Below, piece by piece: positions 63,935 through 64,000 of a stretch of 64,000 nt of DNA. Made by a program: the position numbers and the translations under genes. The notes under the pieces were generated by a model. It saw nothing but the letters and a program-made list of their open reading frames with translations. It was not told the origin of the DNA and made no database searches. Source of the DNA: Wyeomyia smithii (taxonomy: Eukaryota; Arthropoda; Insecta; Diptera; Culicidae); contig NC_073694.1 of the NCBI RefSeq assembly GCF_029784165.1, forward strand, positions 162,762,342 through 162,826,341, given 5' to 3'. Positions within the stretch are counted from its first letter, which is position 1; each line of letters starts with the position of its first letter.

Positions 63935-64000
63935 CGCATATTCCAAAACAAATATACACTTTAGAAAAAAAAATTTTTTGAAAAAAAAAATTAAAAATTA
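63935..64000. repeat. Edge of a fold-back repeat related to 10.7-13.3 kb
   Basis: The sequence with TATACACTTTAGAAAAAAAA closely matches the stretch around 10931-10950. The copy runs off the window. Confidence 0.5.

Overview
The window is a nest of transposable elements from a eukaryotic, almost certainly insect, genome. Element types point to a culicine mosquito, most likely Aedes: a DD37E Tc1/mariner element, Jockey-, LOA- and RTE-type non-LTR elements, a Ty3/gypsy element with short LTRs, many hAT-type MITEs and a tRNA-derived SINE. The species assignment is recognition, not proof. I found no convincing host protein-coding gene.

Layout. 1-650: CT-rich simple repeat. 0.65-5.1 kb: low-information sequence with a broken RTE-type endonuclease near 3.4-3.9 kb. 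5158-7379: first copy (U1) of an unrecognised ~2.2 kb mobile repeat, here called U. 7.4-13.6 kb: unassigned sequence carrying a hAT MITE (8733-9104), a complete DD37E mariner with one stop codon (9240-10528) and a fold-back repeat into which a 1.5 kb hAT-like element has jumped (11159-12657). 13620-18034: copy U3, interrupted near its left end by copy U2 (13682-15902), which is ~99% identical to U1 in opposite orientation. 18035-20868: spacer with a mariner relic. 20869-45660: copy U4, enlarged from ~2.2 to 24.8 kb by amplification of an internal ~695 bp dimeric satellite and by four full-length, almost identical Jockey-clade retrotransposons, all at the same nucleotide of the satellite unit. 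45.7-49.5 kb: a MITE holding a SINE, then unassigned sequence. 49518-54199: a decayed gypsy-like element with a hAT MITE in gag. 54.2-64 kb: unassigned sequence, an old internally repetitive element with an (AC)n tract, two more MITEs, and remnants of RTE, Jockey, LOA and mariner elements.

How it fits together. The four Jockey copies keep both frames open (nucleic-acid-binding ORF1; endonuclease plus reverse transcriptase ORF2) and differ by only a few residues, so they are young or recently duplicated. Their shared 14 bp target duplication and two classes of 5' junction suggest target preference followed by block duplication of the array. The U repeats are the most likely undescribed component. 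All four copies have the same two unlike ends, one a short hairpin, and each sits inside an A/T homopolymer. Two interior types occur. One copy lies inside another, and U4 supplies the uninterrupted version of that insertion site.
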